Below are positions 60,927 to 64,000 of a DNA stretch of 64,000 nt, in pieces. Origin of the DNA: Dimorphilus gyrociliatus (Eukaryota; Annelida; Polychaeta; Dinophilidae). A program made the translations under genes and the position numbers. The notes below the pieces were generated by a model. It was not told the DNA's origin. It worked only from the letters and a program-made list of their open reading frames with translations, and made no database searches. How positions within the stretch are numbered: position 1 is the first letter of the stretch; each line of letters opens with the position of its first letter. The stretch covers positions 5,100,408-5,164,407 of the forward strand of contig CAJFCJ010000006.1 in assembly GCA_904063045.1 (NCBI GenBank), in the 5' to 3' direction.

Positions 60927-61648
60927 GTAAGTGAATTTTCTGTAACTTTCTCTTTTTTTCGCATCAAGCGGGTTTTCTTTGACGGTTTAAAACGAATAAG
61001 CGACTTCTTTTCATTCTATATACTAGCACTGGAAAATGGGTACTTGACCTAGTCGTCGTTTCCTGTTTGTGATTCTCATCTTCTCTTTCTTTCCCATTCT
61101 CCCTTATTCTTTTTATTTCTCACTCTCATACACTTTCGTCTAAAGTTTATCACTCTCTTTAATCGAGCGTTAACTTAATGAAGGGAAAAAACACAAAAGC
61201 CAAGCGAGTTTATGAGCCCTGATTAAACGATTAGTAGCCATTTTCCTCCTTCTTACTCCTAAAGTGTTATTAAGGATATGAAAATCGTAAAAAGTATAGA
61301 ATAAAATGTAAAAATGCATACATTCGTACATATATATGACATTCATTTATAAAATATTTATATAAAAAAGAGCAGCGTGTTTCTACAACTGAAACCAATA
61401 GAGAGATAGAATTCCAATGTAAATACAACTAATGATTGCGTATATTCCAGAATATGTAAATACCAATTGTATACATTGCCCAATTCCTAACAAATACTTA
61501 CCCTTTAATTAAATGATTAAGTACACCTTGGGAAAGATTACCTAAGAGAGAAAAGAATAGTTTATTTTCATTTTCTACTTCCAAATTCTCCTTTTATTAT
61601 ATATTAAGAGAGTGAAAATAGAGAATGCAAGAAAAAGAGAACCAGAGA

Positions 61649-61700
61649 TGAGTGAGTGAGTGAGTGAGTAAAAGAGAGATAGAGAAGAGAGAGAGAGGGG
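61649..61700. repeat. GAGT and GA microsatellite
   Basis: Five GTGA units followed by an interrupted GA run. Confidence 0.85.
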
Positions 61701-62335
61701 GGGAAAGAGTTAATAAAAATTGACATTCCTTTCGATACGCGGATGAAATTGCAATAGATTTCTTACAGGAATAAGGAAATCGCTTCTTTACGCCATCAAC
61801 GTTTCGTAAATAAAATTCGTAAAAACGTTTACGTTCGCCCCTTATAAGGAACGTAAAAAAAGACGTATCGATTTCCCAAAGAGAGGAGAGAGGAGAAAAG
61901 TTATATCTTCCTGCATACTTTTACATATACTGTACATATATATATATATATCTGTACTTGTATATAAAAACGACTATAAATATATATTATTTATGATGTT
62001 TAACTTCCTTGAACTCCATAATTCTCAGAACAGAGATATGTCTCTGCCATCCATATTTCAAATAAAATCTTTTACTTTTTGGCCTTGATACTATGTTATT
62101 CCCATAATCCTTTAGTCAGTTGGGGTTAATCGATATATTGAAATGGATAGTCGATATTTGTACCCTTTTACAGTATTTCTCCACCCCCTTTTCTTCATCT
62201 ATATCTATTTCTATTTTGTCCTTTCTTTCCTTTTTACTCTCTTCTCTCACTGATCTAATAGGGTTAGTTGTTTTATGCATATAGATTATACATTCCTTCG
62301 CATAGATAATATTTGATCAGTGAAAGTATCCTTTG

Positions 62336-62340
<5 letters not shown>

Positions 62341-62382
<42 letters not shown>
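62341..62382. repeat. TA dinucleotide microsatellite
   Basis: An uninterrupted run of about 21 TA units. Confidence 0.9.
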
Positions 62383-62384
<2 letters not shown>

Positions 62385-63160
62385 GCCGGTTGAATAAATA
62401 GGAGTTAGTCCTCTTCCCAAAGTGTTTATGACTGGCGTATTAAAGGATTGTAAATTTATAGTTTCAAATAGCGCAGTTTAGGCTTATAGTAATATATTTA
62501 GCTTTTATTGATGAATGATTTACCAACGGTTTTCTGAATAAGGCAGGGAATAGTTGGCTGCTGTGGACAAGAGACAAGAAAAGCTAGAGGGGTTAGAAAA
62601 ATGGCGTAAGACAATGACTTCTTAAGGAAATAGGTGGATATCTAATCGATCAGTTATGCTTTGTTCCATCCCCCTTCCCCCAACGAGCAGCGGAATTTCA
62701 AGCAGCCAAATACGTAATGAATGCATGTGTCATACGCAATTTCTTTACTCCTATTTCCCCTTTAACGTAACCAGAATAATTAGGCAATTAAGCACCAGAT
62801 AAAGAAATGAGATGGCTGGATGAGAATGAATGAAAGTAGAAAGTGGGTGGAATAATTCTGAACGTAACCTAGTTCATTCTTATATGTAATTTCATTGATA
62901 GTAGAGGCGTCAAATACCGAAATTAATCAATACTTTAGGCAAAAAGATGAATAATAAATAACCCTTTATCGTTCCGTTTCTTTCTATCTCAATAGTATTG
63001 TAGTGTTTACCCAATTCGACGCCAAAGGGAATGTCAAAGTAACGAGGTGGTGAAACATAAAATTTAATTTACTTTGCTCCCTTACTAATTTGCCAGTTTG
63101 TATATTCATTGGCATAATTTGGATCCGTTTCAATTATCTTTTCACCAATTGTCACATTGA

Positions 63161-63166
<6 letters not shown>

Positions 63167-63199
<33 letters not shown>

Positions 63200-63200
63200 T
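63167..63200. repeat. CT dinucleotide microsatellite
   Basis: A (CT)n run with one interruption near its end. Confidence 0.9.
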
Positions 63201-64000
63201 AAAAAGGTCATGAGAAGACGTGAATTACTTAGCTATCCCCCTTTTACAGACTCTAGGTTTCAATACGCACATACTTGTTAATTGTATATATAGTATAATT
63301 ATTTCTTGATCTATATATAGCTTGTTGATATGTTTGTTTATTTGCTTGCAAGTTTGCTTGTTTATCCGTAAGATTAATTAAGGCTATTGTATTTCAAAGA
63401 AACGGTATACAAAAGATGTCGATAATTATTGAAAAAATATATTGAGTGCTGAAGATAATAGGAAGAGGAAGTCGTGAGAGATCTTTTACATGTCCCCTTA
63501 AGGTGAGAAGTGTACTAGAGAACAACACATTTTCCTACTAGGGAAAAAAAACCAAATTTCCTTATTCTGTATTCTATCTTTAGACGCAATCTTACAGATA
63601 AAGAAACTGGGAGGAATCAGATCATCCCTCGTATTCGTTCGTTATTCCCCTATTACCGTTCCTTTTTTCATTATCTTCAACACTTTTTTAAAACATTAGA
63701 ATGAGAATGAACGAAAGTGAAAGAGAAAGATGAGTTTTTCATTGGAAAGAGACGATAGTATCAAATTATCTTTAATATTTAAATAGAATTGGTAGCAGTT
63801 TTTTTCTTGAATCATTTCCCTACTGACTTTTTTTTCCAAAATTTCCTCAACCTATAAATGAGATGAGGCGGCGAGAATAGATAAGGTTTTATTAGAAGAA
63901 GGGGGACACCCTCTGTCCAATCATACACTCGATTACCAATAGTATAAACGAATCAGAAGAGGAGCAGAATCCGATTATCTTAAAGAGATTTCTCGAACTA

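Larger units (their letters stand above)
60927..64000 (+). other. Long third intron of the furin-type gene
   Basis: The donor GTAAGT at 60927 opens an intron that does not close in the window. It contains no exon that I could join to the prodomain, and the open frame at 63090-63281 is low-complexity CT repeat. Repeats include (GAGT)n at 61649-61670, (TA)n at 62341-62382 and (CT)n at 63167-63200. Several non-repetitive, less AT-rich stretches (for example 61740-61880 and 62520-62830) could be regulatory. Confidence 0.55.

Noticed and set aside
63090-63281. Plus-strand frame with a Leu/Ser repeat in the furin intron
   Set aside because: It is a translated CT microsatellite and shows no convertase catalytic motif.
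1-64000. tRNA, rRNA, CRISPR arrays and viral insertions
   Set aside because: No cloverleaf with B-box consensus, rRNA core, regularly spaced repeats or viral polymerase/capsid motif was recognised by eye; a covariance-model scan would be the proper test.

Overview
The window is animal nuclear DNA. It is AT-rich, with spliceosomal introns that are mostly about 45 to 70 bases long, GT..AG borders, and very short gaps between genes. Gene content points to a lophotrochozoan with a compact genome: a GRL101-like LDLa/LRR receptor, antistasin-type modules, many small extracellular modules and single-exon peptide-type GPCRs. A small annelid such as Dimorphilus would fit, but the species is inference. 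No ribosomal RNA, tRNA, CRISPR array or bacterial-style operon was seen.

Layout. 1-3.8 kb: a mariner/Tc1-like transposase fragment and gene-free DNA with a strongly G-poor tract. 3.9-6.0 kb (+): a secreted FTP-lectin/discoidin-like protein built from eight exons. 6.6-7.0 kb (-): a small secreted orphan. 8.4-14.0 kb (-): a large receptor with SRCR, C-type lectin, LDLa and LRR modules followed by a rhodopsin-type 7TM core. 15.1-16.1 kb (+): a one-exon peptide-type GPCR. 17.5-19.2 kb (-): a tau-tubulin kinase homologue. 20.6-24.3 kb (+): two tandem cysteine-rich, probably GPI-anchored, EB-module proteins, each behind a TATA box. 28.3-30.0 kb (+): a TLX-class homeobox gene inside the largest gene-poor stretch. 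31.9-35.8 kb (-): a secreted sushi/EGF/antistasin protein.

36.9-46.5 kb is a dense housekeeping and ciliary cluster: GET3/ASNA1 (+), EFCAB2/DRC8 (+), FAM136A (-), SPATA17 (+), FITM (-) and ACTR2/Arp2 (+), with gaps of 0.2-0.8 kb and divergent or convergent pairs. 47.0-52.6 kb (-): an adhesion GPCR with four rhamnose-binding-lectin modules, HormR, GAIN/GPS and 7TM. 53.5-57.5 kb (+): a 17-exon dipeptidyl peptidase 4 family protease with a complete catalytic triad. 58.4 kb to the right edge (+): the first three exons (signal peptide and prodomain) of a furin-type proprotein convertase, with unusually long introns; its catalytic domain lies outside the window.

Exon models were assembled by eye from splice signals, reading phase and protein similarity. 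For GET3, DRC8, FAM136A, SPATA17, ACTR2, DPP4, TLX, the FTP-lectin gene and both EB genes the exon lengths sum to an intact frame from start to stop. The most unusual items are the two multi-module receptors (8.4-14.0 and 47.0-52.6 kb). No single, wholly new biological system was found.
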